Assembly (NCBI GenBank): GCA_016874555.1
Contig: VGTW01000003.1
Coordinates: 1-64,000 of the forward strand
DNA length: 64,000 nt
Direction: 5' to 3'
Source: Gammaproteobacteria bacterium
Lineage (GTDB): Bacteria > Pseudomonadota > Gammaproteobacteria > Steroidobacterales > Steroidobacteraceae
The translations under genes and the position numbers were made by a program. Below the pieces are notes generated by a model. It did not search any database. It worked only from the letters and a program-made list of their open reading frames with translations, and had not been told where the DNA came from. Shown piece after piece: positions 54,011-63,265 of the stretch (the first letter of the stretch is position 1; every line of letters begins with the position of its first letter).

Positions 54011-54643
54011 GTGACCGCTGTCGAACGGATAATGTTTCCGGGTGCGGTCGGTGACATCGAAACTTCGATCGAGTCACCGTCGGGGGCGCCCATGGCGGTG
54101 GCGATTTGCTGTCATCCCCACCCTTTGTTCGGTGGCTCGATGACCAACAAGGTTATTCACACCGTCGCTAATGCTTTCTTGGCTGCCGGTGCCGTGGTCA
54201 TTCGCTTCAATTTTCGCGGGGTAGGCGCATCGGCGGGAGTGTATGACGACGGTCGCGGCGAAGTCGATGACGTAATCGCGCTCGCCAAGTGGGCGAGTGA
54301 GCGTTGGCCTGGTTTGCCGCTTTGGTTGGGCGGTTTTTCGTTCGGTGCGTGGATCGCGCTACGCGCACCAGTGTTGCCAGCGCTGCTTGTCACGGTGGCG
54401 CCACCCGTCGGCCGCTGGGACTTTTCAAAGATTTCGCCACCGCAAAGTCCGTGGCTCGTGATTCAGGGTGATCGCGATGATCTGGTCGATGCGAACGCGG
54501 TCGAGCAGTGGGTACGCGCGAGCGGTGCGTCAAGCTTAATCCGACTGCCCGAGGCCGATCATTTTTTCCACGCCCGACTACATGAGCTGCGCGATGCCGT
54601 GACGGCGTTCGTGGCGAGCTCGACTCAGCCGCACAGCGTTTAG
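54011..54643 (+). CDS. Alpha/beta hydrolase
   Basis: AVAICCHPHPLFGGSMTNKVIHTVANAFLAAGAVVIRFNFRGVGASAG; LGGFSFGAWIALR; VIQGDRDDLVDA. Confidence 0.88.
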   Translation: MTAVERIMFPGAVGDIETSIESPSGAPMAVAICCHPHPLFGGSMTNKVIHTVANAFLAAGAVVIRFNFRGVGASAGVYDDGRGEVDDVIALAKWASERWPGLPLWLGGFSFGAWIALRAPVLPALLVTVAPPVGRWDFSKISPPQSPWLVIQGDRDDLVDANAVEQWVRASGASSLIRLPEADHFFHARLHELRDAVTAFVASSTQPHSV

Positions 54644-55296
54644 ACGACGCCGTGTACTGTGACGATCAAGGGATACTGTGCATCCCGATCGACCTCCTGA
54701 TGCAGTCGACTCACGTGCACATCGACCACATCGGTCTGCGGATCGTGGTGAATATCCGAAATGCCCTACAGCAGCATGGTGCGGGTGACCACCTAACCTG
54801 TGTGGCGGACAAAGTATTCGAGGAGTCGAAACTCGCGGGTCGTGAAATCGAGTGCTCGACTGGCCCGCGTTGTAGTACGATCGAGCACATCGAGATGAGG
54901 ATCTTCGATCTGTAATGAGGTGATCGCAATCTGTTGATGTCGGCGAATCCATGATTCGATACGCGCCAGCAATTCATCGATCGCAAAAGGCTTGCCGAGA
55001 TAATCGTCGTCGCCCGCGCGCATTCCCTTGATCCGTTCATCGACTGAGTCGAGTGCCGTGAGCATGATGACTGGCATCGACTTGTCGGATTCGCACAAGG
55101 CTTTGACCGTACCGAGGCCGTCGAGCCCGGGCAGCATGCGATCAGTCACGACGATATCGAAGTGGCCGGCAAGGGCAGGATCCAGCCTGGTTTTACCATC
55201 CATGACGTGACTGATGTAATGTCCGCTGTCGCGCGTCGCAGCGACGATCTCGGCAGCCGTCTCGGCGTCATCTTCGATCAGCAGTAATTGACTCAT
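54640..55296 (-). pseudogene. OmpR-family response regulator interrupted by two in-frame TAG codons
   Basis: LLLIEDDAETAAEIV, VTDRMLPGLDGLG, MLTALDSVDERIKGMRAGDDDYLGKPF, REFRLLEYFVRHTG*VVTRTMLL*GISDIHHDPQTDVVDVHVSRLHQEVD...; TAGs at 54793-54795 and 54766-54768. Confidence 0.85.
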
Positions 55297-55332
55297 TTGG
55301 GCTTCTCATCCCAGGTGTGGCATGCATGGGAC

Positions 55333-56700
55333 ATGCTTCCCGTGCTTTCCGATTGCCGCGTACTCACGGCATCGCTGTTTGCGCTCGGCATGATGGTTGT
55401 GGCTTTCGTGCTCGGCTTCATCTGGTTGCAGTGGCGCATCATGACTGTGCACGATCGCGAGCTATTCCAGTCGCTCGAGCGCGCCATCATTTTGGCCACC
55501 TGAATGGACAACGCGGAGGATCGGGTCGCGTTAGCCACATCCTTACGCATCAGCAACGAGAACATTCCCGACAAACGCTATTTCGTACTGTTCGAACTGA
55601 CTGGCCACGCGATCGTTGGTGATTTGGCCAAGGTGCGTGCAAGCGAGCAGGCACTCGAAGTGGACTCGGCTGCGCACCGGGTTCCGTAAGGTGATGGGCT
55701 CGACACCTGTGTCAGATCCGCCCATCTAGCCGACAGCAGTATTTTCATCGTCACCCAGCCCGACACCGCTCGCTTCGAAATCACCGAAGCTCTTGGCCGG
55801 ATCGCGGTCGGGATCATCATCCTTGTCATTCTGAGCGGTCTTGGGATCGGCTTCACACTCAATCGCTACATTTTGGGGTATGAGTGCGGATTGGCGGATA
55901 CCGTGTGTCAAATCATACGCGGACAGATTGCGGCGCACGCGTCAGCGCAATAACGCTTGGACGCCATGGGTGCTCTGACTATGACGTGGGATGAATGCTT
56001 GATCAAAACGAAGCGATGGTCGCCGGTACACGTACGGTCACCGAGGGCCTCGCCCATGATCTGCGCACACTGCTGATGCGCACGCGGCGGTCGCTCGCTG
56101 CGGCCCGCGCCGCCGACAACGAGGCCGTGCGCGAGTAACCGCTCAACGATGCTGAGGCCGATGTTGAGATAGCCTTACAGACTTTCAATCCACTCATCGA
56201 TCTTGCTCGTGCTGAGGCGGGCTTGTCCCGTAATTCGATCGAGGAACTCGATTTCGACATATTCGCCAAAGATATGATCGACTTGCTCGAGCCCTTGGAC
56301 GAGGAGCGTGGACAGCGACTTGAGCGCTCGATTACAGCGGTCAAAGTGGTGGGGCATCGACAAATTCTCGCGCAGGCACTCGGTAATCTGCTCGAGAACA
56401 TCGTCAAATATGCACCGCTCAGTTCAGCGCTCAAACTCGCGGTACGCCCCGGTTCTTACGATACGGGTCCCGAGATCATCGTCGAAGATCGCGGGCCGGG
56501 GATCCCGGCGCATGCTTGCGAGCAAGCCGTAAAAACTTTCGTTCGCCTCGAGCACCCTTGGCGACAGCCGGACTCCGGTCTAGGAATTGCCATTGCAGCG
56601 GCGGTGGCGCGCATGCATCGTGACAAGCTCATAATCGAAAGTGCTGAGCCCGGTCTCAGGGTGCGCTTGCAACTTGGAATGGAGCAACCGGATCTGCCGC
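55333..56700 (+). pseudogene. Degenerate sensor histidine kinase
   Basis: Fragments: FALGMMVVAFVLGFIWLQW, RIAVGIIILVILSGLGIGFTLNRY, TVTEGLAHDLRTLLMRTRRSL, ILAQALGNLLENIVKYAP, EIIVEDRGPGIPAH, DSGLGIAIAAAVARMH; several stops and a frame change. Confidence 0.88.
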
Positions 56701-58083
56701 AAGGGGCCACGTTAGGACGATGCGCAGGCCCTGCGCTACGCCTTCGACATCGCGAAGATTTATTGCCTGGATGTTACCGCCGTGCGCCTGAACCACCCGC
56801 GCTGCGATGGCGAGCCCCAAGCCTGACCCGGTTGCACGTAGTGAGGCGGCGTGACCATCGCCATCTTTGCTGCCGCGGAAAAAAGGCTCGAAGACGCGCG
56901 CGAGCTCCGGCTCCGACAAACCGTGGCCCGTGTCGCTGATAACGAGGATTGCGACGCTGTCATCGTGGCGACAGGCGCTCTCCAGGGTCACGAAAACCTG
57001 CGAGCCCTGCGGCGTATGCTTGAGGGCGTTGCGCACCACGTTCTCGATCGCAGCCGAGATCCAATATGGATCACCGATCAGGTTTAGCTGCCCATCGTCC
57101 AGTCGACTCTCCAGTGTCTTGCCAAGTGCCGCAGCTTCGAAGTTGGCGTCGACGAGAATTCTATCGAGCAGGCCGCGTAGCTCTAGCGGTTCACGTTCGA
57201 AGACGATCGCACCCGACTCCAGTCGCGAAACATCGAGAATCTTGTCGATCAGTTCGTCGAGTCTGGCGATTTCTGCGTCGATTCGGTTTGCGGCACTGGC
57301 TGCGGTAGTATCACGCTGCGCCATCAGACCCGAGGCAAGCCGAATTCTTGTGAGAGGGGATCGAACTTCATGGGATACATCACGCAGTAACTGGCGTTGA
57401 CCACGCAGCAGGCTGCCAAGTCGTTCAGCCATGATGTCGAGCGAGAGGGCGAGTTTGCCGATTTCGTCGCGGCGCCTGCGCACCGCGACGGGCACACGGG
57501 TCTCGAGGGCGCCGCCGGTCAACGACTCGGTCGTCTGCTGTAAGACGCGAACGGGGCGGGTGATCGAACGCGCGAGCAGCAAACTCACGAGCCCGGTCAC
57601 CGCCAGCGTCAGCAGCAGCAATTGCAACGGCACATCGCGCCAAGCTGCGAGGCCGCTACGCCGTGGAACGGGTAGCAAGCGAAAGGGTTCTTCGTCGGCG
57701 CTGACGAGGATGGGCGTCGATCGCGGCAGATCGAGCAGCACGGTCGGCAGATCGTAGTCCGGATATTCCTCAGTCTCGCTTTGGGCAATGGAGTCGCTGC
57801 CGGGGATTTTTCGTCCGAGCAGCTCCGTTCCGAGTTCATCGATGAGCAGGATCTCGAGCTGATGCGAATGATCAGCGCTGCGATTCCTTGCCCAATCGAC
57901 TAGAGCGGCGCGCCCCCCCTTGGCGAGCGCATCCGCCGCAGTGCGTGCAGCCTCCAGCAATTCTTTGTCAGCCGACTCCTGCCGCGCCGACAATACCCAC
58001 GAAGTCAGGCCGATGGCGCCGAGCCCGCTGAACAGCAGTGCTGCAAAGAATGCGAGGAAAATGCGTGTGGCTAGCCGCCTCAT
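56656..58083 (-). CDS. Sensor histidine kinase (CpxA-like, HAMP)
   Basis: RDVSHEVRSPLTRIRLASGLMAQRD H-box, NVVRNALKHTP N-box, GSGLGLAIAARVVQAHGGNI. Confidence 0.93.
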   Translation of the reverse strand: MRRLATRIFLAFFAALLFSGLGAIGLTSWVLSARQESADKELLEAARTAADALAKGGRAALVDWARNRSADHSHQLEILLIDELGTELLGRKIPGSDSIAQSETEEYPDYDLPTVLLDLPRSTPILVSADEEPFRLLPVPRRSGLAAWRDVPLQLLLLTLAVTGLVSLLLARSITRPVRVLQQTTESLTGGALETRVPVAVRRRRDEIGKLALSLDIMAERLGSLLRGQRQLLRDVSHEVRSPLTRIRLASGLMAQRDTTAASAANRIDAEIARLDELIDKILDVSRLESGAIVFEREPLELRGLLDRILVDANFEAAALGKTLESRLDDGQLNLIGDPYWISAAIENVVRNALKHTPQGSQVFVTLESACRHDDSVAILVISDTGHGLSEPELARVFEPFFRGSKDGDGHAASLRATGSGLGLAIAARVVQAHGGNIQAINLRDVEGVAQGLRIVLTWPLAADPVAPFQVASAP

Positions 58084-58104
58084 GTGCCCGCGGTCGGCAA
58101 GGGA

Positions 58105-58818
58105 TCAGACCGAGGCGGTCTCGATGAGCTCGTAACCGGTGCCGCGGACGGAGCGGATCTCGATCCCACTTTGACCCTGCCGCTCGAGTTTGCGCCGCAG
58201 ATTGCTGACATGAGTGTCGATGCTTCGATCATAGAGAGTGAGTGTGCGCCCGAGCGCTCGTGCGGTCAGCAGGCGACGATCGACTGGCTGGCCTCGCGAC
58301 GCGGCCAGTTGCTGCAACACGCGAAATTCGGCACCGGTGAGTTCGAGCGCGGTACTGCCGAGGGTGAGGCGGCGCCGACGGACGTCCAGCTTCAGGGCGC
58401 CAATCAACAGGTTCTCGGGGCCCTCGGCACTCGCCGAGTGGTCGCCTGCAGTCTCTACGCGCCGCAAGATCGCGCGAATCCGCGCGGCAAGTTCGCGGGG
58501 GTCGAAAGGTTTTGGCAAGTAATCATCGGCACCGAGTTCAAGGCCTAAAATTCGATCGATGGCCTCGCCGCGGGCTGTCAACATCAGCACCGGCAGGCGT
58601 GGTTTTCTTTGGCGGAGTTGGCGCAGCACATCGAAACCGCTGCTGCCTGGCAGCATGACATCGAGGATGACCAGATCAAAGGGACGCTCCGCCATCAGCC
58701 CTAATGCGCCGCCGCCCTCGGTAGCGGTCACGACCTGAAAGCCCTCATTGCCAAGAAATTCGGCGAGCATTGAGGCGAGATCACGATCGTCGTCAACAAT
58801 CAGTATTTCGGCAGACAT
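58105..58818 (-). CDS. OmpR-family response regulator (CpxR-like)
   Basis: EILIVDDDRDLASMLAEFLGNEGFQVV, LVILDVMLPGSSGFDVL, winged helix TLYDRSIDTHVSNLRRKLE. Confidence 0.95.
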   Translation of the reverse strand: MSAEILIVDDDRDLASMLAEFLGNEGFQVVTATEGGGALGLMAERPFDLVILDVMLPGSSGFDVLRQLRQRKPRLPVLMLTARGEAIDRILGLELGADDYLPKPFDPRELAARIRAILRRVETAGDHSASAEGPENLLIGALKLDVRRRRLTLGSTALELTGAEFRVLQQLAASRGQPVDRRLLTARALGRTLTLYDRSIDTHVSNLRRKLERQGQSGIEIRSVRGTGYELIETASV

Positions 58819-58866
58819 CGGCTGCGATGGTGCGACGAATGGCCGGTTTTGTCAGCCCGGGCCACC

Positions 58867-58906
58867 AAGCTTTGCAGAACTTTGCTGAACTTTTGGGAAA
58901 CTTGTC
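58867..58906. repeat. 10-bp-periodic tandem repeat (candidate response-regulator operator)
   Basis: aagctttgca|gaactttgct|gaacttttgg|gaaacttgtc between divergent CpxR-like and CpxP/Spy-like genes. Confidence 0.5.
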
Positions 58907-58964
58907 GGATGACACGGGTCGAAATCGGGGACCATGTGTTGGTCTTTTTTCGTGGAGTAAGGCG

Positions 58965-59717
58965 ATGAAATACGTGAGTGTCGTAGCGGCGCTGGCCTTG
59001 GTGGGTTCAGCAGTCGCCTTTGCCCAGATGCCGCCGCCGCCACCGGCTCCTGCGCCACCCGTTCCTGGCATGGGTGGTCCGGGAATGGATGGCCCCGGTC
59101 CGGAACGCCGTGAAATGCGGCGAATCATTATTCTCAACGACGATATGCTAACAGAAGACCTAATAGGCCCGGATGGTCGGGGTGTCACGCGCGGCGTTTT
59201 GGGTCGCATGGGTCAGGGTAGGATCATCGAAGCGTTGGGTCTCGATCCGAGAGGCGTCGAGCGCATGGTCAAGACGCTCGATCTCACGCCACAGCAGCTC
59301 GGCAAGATCACCGAGATCATGGCAACCGCGCGCCCCGAGATGCGTAACCTCGCCCGCGATATGGCAGCGGAGGCACGACGACTGCGTGAACTGACTCCGT
59401 CCGACGCGAAGTACGCGAGCGAAAGCGCGTTATGCGCTAAAAAAATCGGTGAGATGAGTGCACGCCTCGTGCAGCAGAGCGCGAACTTGCGCAGCAAGGT
59501 ATGGCAGGAGCTGACCGCCGACCAGCGTAAAAAGGCCGAGAGCGTGCTGAGTCCCGAGCAGATGAATGATCGTATACAGCAGCGTATGAAGCGGATGAGG
59601 GAGCGCATTAAAGGGATGGGCCCAGGAGGGGATGGCGGTTCACCGCGTGTGGAAATATATTCTGTAGACGAAAACTTTGGTTGGGACGAAGAGGACGAAG
59701 AATTCAACCCGAGCTGA
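58965..59717 (+). CDS. CpxP/Spy-like periplasmic protein
   Basis: Signal peptide, Pro/Gly/Met-rich N-terminus; LDLTPQQLGKITEIMATARPEMRNLARDMAAEARRL and ELTADQRKKAESVLSPEQMNDRIQQRM (LTxxQ-type repeats). Confidence 0.78.
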   Translation: MKYVSVVAALALVGSAVAFAQMPPPPPAPAPPVPGMGGPGMDGPGPERREMRRIIILNDDMLTEDLIGPDGRGVTRGVLGRMGQGRIIEALGLDPRGVERMVKTLDLTPQQLGKITEIMATARPEMRNLARDMAAEARRLRELTPSDAKYASESALCAKKIGEMSARLVQQSANLRSKVWQELTADQRKKAESVLSPEQMNDRIQQRMKRMRERIKGMGPGGDGGSPRVEIYSVDENFGWDEEDEEFNPS

Positions 59718-59742
59718 TGCTTTCGTTATCGGGAGTGCCACT

Positions 59743-59780
59743 AAAAAGGCCCGGGGCGCTATGAGTCCCGGGCCTTTTTT
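59743..59780. terminator. Bidirectional Rho-independent terminator
   Basis: AAAAAGGCCCGGG-N11-CCCGGGCCTTTTTT between convergent Spy-like and HU genes. Confidence 0.92.
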
Positions 59781-59802
59781 CAAGCTCTTTTCAAAGGAAT
59801 GA

Positions 59803-60114
59803 TTAGTTGACCATGTTCTTCAGATTCTTGAGCGGCATCGCGCGAACCTTCTTTGAGGCCGGCTTCGCCTTGAACATCATCTTTTCGCCGGTGAAGGGGT
59901 TGACGCCTTCACGCGCCTTGGTGGCGGGCTTCTTGACGACCTTCAGCTTGGCAAGACCAGGCAGCGTGAACAGACCGTTCGCACGCAGGCTCTTCTTGAT
60001 CACGCCATTGAGGGACTCGAACACCGCTGACACGTTCTTGCGTGACAGGGACGTGTCCTTCGCGATCTGGTTGAGGATTTCCGACTTGGTCGGAGGACCA
60101 CCCTTTTTCGCCAT
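59803..60114 (-). CDS. HU-family DNA-binding protein
   Basis: TKSEILNQIAKDTSLSRKNVSAVFESLNGVIKKSL...FTLPGLAKLKVVKKPATKAREGVNPFTGEKMMFKAKPASKKVR. Confidence 0.92.
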   Translation of the reverse strand: MAKKGGPPTKSEILNQIAKDTSLSRKNVSAVFESLNGVIKKSLRANGLFTLPGLAKLKVVKKPATKAREGVNPFTGEKMMFKAKPASKKVRAMPLKNLKNMVN

Positions 60115-60281
60115 CTTGGAATACTCCTGAATTTATGGGTTTTTGTGCTCGTTTGTGCATTGCCAAACACGCAGAAAAATAGCACACACGCGTTCAGTAG
60201 CAAACACTTTTTGCGAAATTTCGAGGGAAAAAACAGGTTTTTTCAGCGCTGCTTCAGCACCGAACCACCCGCGGCGAAGAA

Positions 60282-60812
60282 TCAGCGAATAAGGATCAGC
60301 AACACCTGAATGATGATACCGGCCCACATCGGTGAAAGATCGAGTCCACCAATGGCAGGAACAGCACTGCGGATGCGCTCGAGCACCGGTTCGCATACCG
60401 ATTCGAGTAAGTCCTGCAGCGGTGAGCGCACCCCGGGAGCGATAATCGAGGCGAGTGCGTAGATGAATATCGCCCAGAAATAGAGCCACAACGCCGAGCG
60501 CAGCAGTTCGGTAGCCGCCGCCAGCAGCCAAGGCAACGCATCGGGCAGCGTGCCCACCAGAACCACGCTGAGCGCAGCGGTTTGCACCAGCGCCACGGCG
60601 TACACAGCGATCAGTGAGGCGGTGTCGATGCGCCAAACGGGGGGCAATACTCGTCGCAAGGGGATGACAAGCCAGTTGCTTAAACGGACGATGGCTTCGG
60701 AGATGGGGTTACGGAAATTCGCTCGCGCCCATTGCAGCACGACTCGCAACAGGAATACGTAGAGCAGCAGTGAGAAGAAAGTTTCTGCCAAAAACAACAC
60801 GACCTGATGCAC
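60282..60812 (-). CDS. YggT family membrane protein
   Basis: Two YggT-like units (VLQWARANFRNPISEAIVRLSNWLVIPLRRVLPP; IAPGVRSPLQDLLESVCEPVLERIRSAVPAIGGLDLSPMWAGIIIQVLLIL). Confidence 0.92.
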   Translation of the reverse strand: MHQVVLFLAETFFSLLLYVFLLRVVLQWARANFRNPISEAIVRLSNWLVIPLRRVLPPVWRIDTASLIAVYAVALVQTAALSVVLVGTLPDALPWLLAAATELLRSALWLYFWAIFIYALASIIAPGVRSPLQDLLESVCEPVLERIRSAVPAIGGLDLSPMWAGIIIQVLLILIR

Positions 60813-60814
60813 CG

Positions 60815-61654
60815 TCAGCCTCCTAAGGCAGCTTGGCTCGAGAGTTCGCGGCTGCGACGTAACGCGGCGGTGACCGCTGCAGCGACCACGCGCTCGAGAT
60901 CCTCATTACTGAACGATGCCAGCGCCGCAGCAGTCGTGCCACCTTTTGAGGAGACTGATTCACGTAGCGCGGCAAGATCGGCGCCCGGTTCGGCCATGCG
61001 CCCTGCGCCCTGCAGCGTAGCGCGAGCGAGTTCGGCAGCCACTGCCTTCGATAGACCTGCCGCCATGCCGGCTGCCGCAAGGGCTTCGGCGAAGCGGAAA
61101 AAATAGGCAGGGCCGCTGCCCGACACCGCAGTTACTACGTCCATCAGTACTTCGTCCTCGACCCAAACGACGATGCCCGCGGCGCCTAGAATGGACGCGG
61201 CGCGCGCGCGCAACGTTGCGGTCACCGCGGCGGGCGCGAATAGGCCCGTCGCCCCGACGCCTTCTAGCGCGGGGCGATTCGGCATTGCACGTACGACGGG
61301 AACCTCGGCGCCGCACCACTGCTGCAGTTGTTGCACCGAGAGTCCGGCCGCCACTGAGATAACGAGTGGGCGCTCGCGTTCGAGGCGGGCGCGCAGCGGT
61401 TGCAGGGCGCTCGCCATGTCTTGGGGTTTTACGGCTAGGACCAGCGTATCGAGGGCCGCGCCGACGGCATGCGGATCAGCGATCGTTGCCACGCTGTAAT
61501 CAGCCACAAGCGCCTGCGCCGTCGCCGGATGCGACTCGATCACGCGAATGAGCGCCGGGCTCGCCCCGACCCGCAACAAGGCGGCGATGAGCGCGCGACC
61601 CATGTTGCCGCCGCCCAGAAAACCGATACCCCTGCCGAGATCGGGTGCCGTCAT
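60815..61654 (-). CDS. proC: Pyrroline-5-carboxylate reductase
   Basis: IGFLGGGNMGRALIAALLRVG; VVRAMPNRPALEGVGATGLF; VTAVSGSGPAYFFRFAEAL. Confidence 0.96.
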   Translation of the reverse strand: MTAPDLGRGIGFLGGGNMGRALIAALLRVGASPALIRVIESHPATAQALVADYSVATIADPHAVGAALDTLVLAVKPQDMASALQPLRARLERERPLVISVAAGLSVQQLQQWCGAEVPVVRAMPNRPALEGVGATGLFAPAAVTATLRARAASILGAAGIVVWVEDEVLMDVVTAVSGSGPAYFFRFAEALAAAGMAAGLSKAVAAELARATLQGAGRMAEPGADLAALRESVSSKGGTTAAALASFSNEDLERVVAAAVTAALRRSRELSSQAALGG

Positions 61655-62358
61655 GCCAATGATTGTAGTCGCTCGCCGAAGAGCGCGTTGCCTATGCGCA
61701 CCTGGGTGGCGCCCTCGAGGATCGCAGCCTCGAGATCACTGCTCATGCCCATCGAGAGTGTGTCGAGTGTCGGGTGGCGTTGCCGCGCCGCTTCGAACAG
61801 CAACCGCAGCTCGGCGAACCAGTAACGCTGGCGGTCGAGGGTGGATTCAGCCGGCGGCAGGGCCATGAGGCCGCGCAGTCGCAGACGTGGCAGGGCCGCG
61901 ATCGCGGCGAGCAGCTCCGGTAACTCGGCGGGTATGACGCCGCCCTTGGTCGCTTCATCGCCGAGTTTGACTTGCACGCATACCGAGAGCGGAGGTACGT
62001 GAACAGGCCGTTGTTCGGCCAGCCGGGTGGCGATCTTCAAGCGATCGACGGTATGTACCCAGTCAAAATTTTCGGCGATTGGACGGGTTTTATTCGCTTG
62101 CAGCTGACCAATGAAATGCCAGGTTAGAGCCCGACTCCGCAGCGACTCGATTTTTTCGAGGGCCTCTTGCAGGTAGTTTTCGCCAAAATCTTTTTGACCG
62201 AGATCGGCGAGGGCGGCGACCGCAGCAGCCGTTTTCAGCTTGCTGACGCCGATGAGCGTGATCGATTCGCTGGTTCGGCCCGCTTGCTCGGCCGCAACGG
62301 CGATCCGTGTGCGGATCGCGGTCAGCCGTTCCGCGGGCCAGGCTACGGCCGTGCTCAC
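61651..62358 (-). CDS. YggS family pyridoxal phosphate-dependent homeostasis protein
   Basis: ITLIGVSKLKTAAAVAALADLGQKDFGENYLQEALEKI; WHFIGQLQANKTRPIAENFDWVHTVDR; LSMGMSSDLEAAILEGATQVRIGNALFG. Confidence 0.95.
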   Translation of the reverse strand: MSTAVAWPAERLTAIRTRIAVAAEQAGRTSESITLIGVSKLKTAAAVAALADLGQKDFGENYLQEALEKIESLRSRALTWHFIGQLQANKTRPIAENFDWVHTVDRLKIATRLAEQRPVHVPPLSVCVQVKLGDEATKGGVIPAELPELLAAIAALPRLRLRGLMALPPAESTLDRQRYWFAELRLLFEAARQRHPTLDTLSMGMSSDLEAAILEGATQVRIGNALFGERLQSLA

Positions 62359-62371
62359 GGTACCCGCGAGC

Positions 62372-63265
62372 TCAAACGTCGAAGACGGCGTAACCGTCGA
62401 ACACTGGGCCGTCGACGCAGACCCGCTTCATGGCTGGGCCAGCGGGGGTTTTCACGCGCACCGCGCAGCCAGCGCAGCCTCCGACGGCACAGACCATGAA
62501 TTCTTCGAGCGATACTTGGCAGGGCAGGCTGAAGCGCGCCGCAAGCTTTGCCGTGGCTTCGAGCATCGGCGTCGGGCCGCAGGCAAAGATTTCGACTTCG
62601 GTGCGGGCTGCGTCATCGATTGAGTTCAACCAAGCTGCAGCAAGTTCGGTGACGAAGCCATCGAAACACCCAGGGAAGCCGCAGCGACTCGCAAGTCTGG
62701 AGGGTATGCCCCAAGCATCGATCAGCGGCATCGCGGCGATAACGCCGTGAGGAATTCCAGGCACCAAAATCGTCGACGGTCGGCTCGGGAACGGAAACGG
62801 AATCTCTGAGCCCATCAGGACGAGCGGCTGCCAGTGGGCACGCGTATCGGTGCTGAGCGTCTCGGCGAGGAATACCATCGGCGGAATGCCGACCCCGCCA
62901 CCGATCAACAGCGGTCGTGGTTTGCTGGGCGTAGGCTCGAAGCCGTGCCCGATGGGCCCGAGCACCGAGAGCACCTCACCGACCCGCCGCCGTGCGAGCG
63001 CCGCTAGACCGGGGCCGACTATCTTGTAGAGAATTTCGATCCAGCCGGACTGCGCATCGACGCGCATGATCGACAACGGCCGGCGCATCGGAATGTCATC
63101 GTTGACCGAAAGATGCGCAAAACTGCCGGGATGCGCACGCGCAGCGCACCTCGGCGCCTCGATACGAACGATGTACTGCTCGCCGGCAAAGGCCTGCTGC
63201 GCTAAAATCTTACCATCCTCGAGGCAGATGCTGCCGCGGTGTGCGGGATGGGTCGTGACCGTCAT
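62372..63265 (-). CDS. pyrK: Dihydroorotate dehydrogenase electron transfer subunit-like (PyrK)
   Basis: FAD/NAD-binding (MRRPLSIMRVDAQSGWIEILYKIVGPGLAALARRRVGEVLSVLGPIGHGF) and [2Fe-2S] Cys cluster CAVGGCAGCAVRV; next to pyrB. Confidence 0.88.
   Translation of the reverse strand: MTVTTHPAHRGSICLEDGKILAQQAFAGEQYIVRIEAPRCAARAHPGSFAHLSVNDDIPMRRPLSIMRVDAQSGWIEILYKIVGPGLAALARRRVGEVLSVLGPIGHGFEPTPSKPRPLLIGGGVGIPPMVFLAETLSTDTRAHWQPLVLMGSEIPFPFPSRPSTILVPGIPHGVIAAMPLIDAWGIPSRLASRCGFPGCFDGFVTELAAAWLNSIDDAARTEVEIFACGPTPMLEATAKLAARFSLPCQVSLEEFMVCAVGGCAGCAVRVKTPAGPAMKRVCVDGPVFDGYAVFDV

Noticed and set aside
56740-56939. C-terminal extension of plus ORF 56223..56939
   Set aside because: Beyond about 56700 the reading frame is antisense to the intact kinase gene and Arg/Pro-rich nonsense
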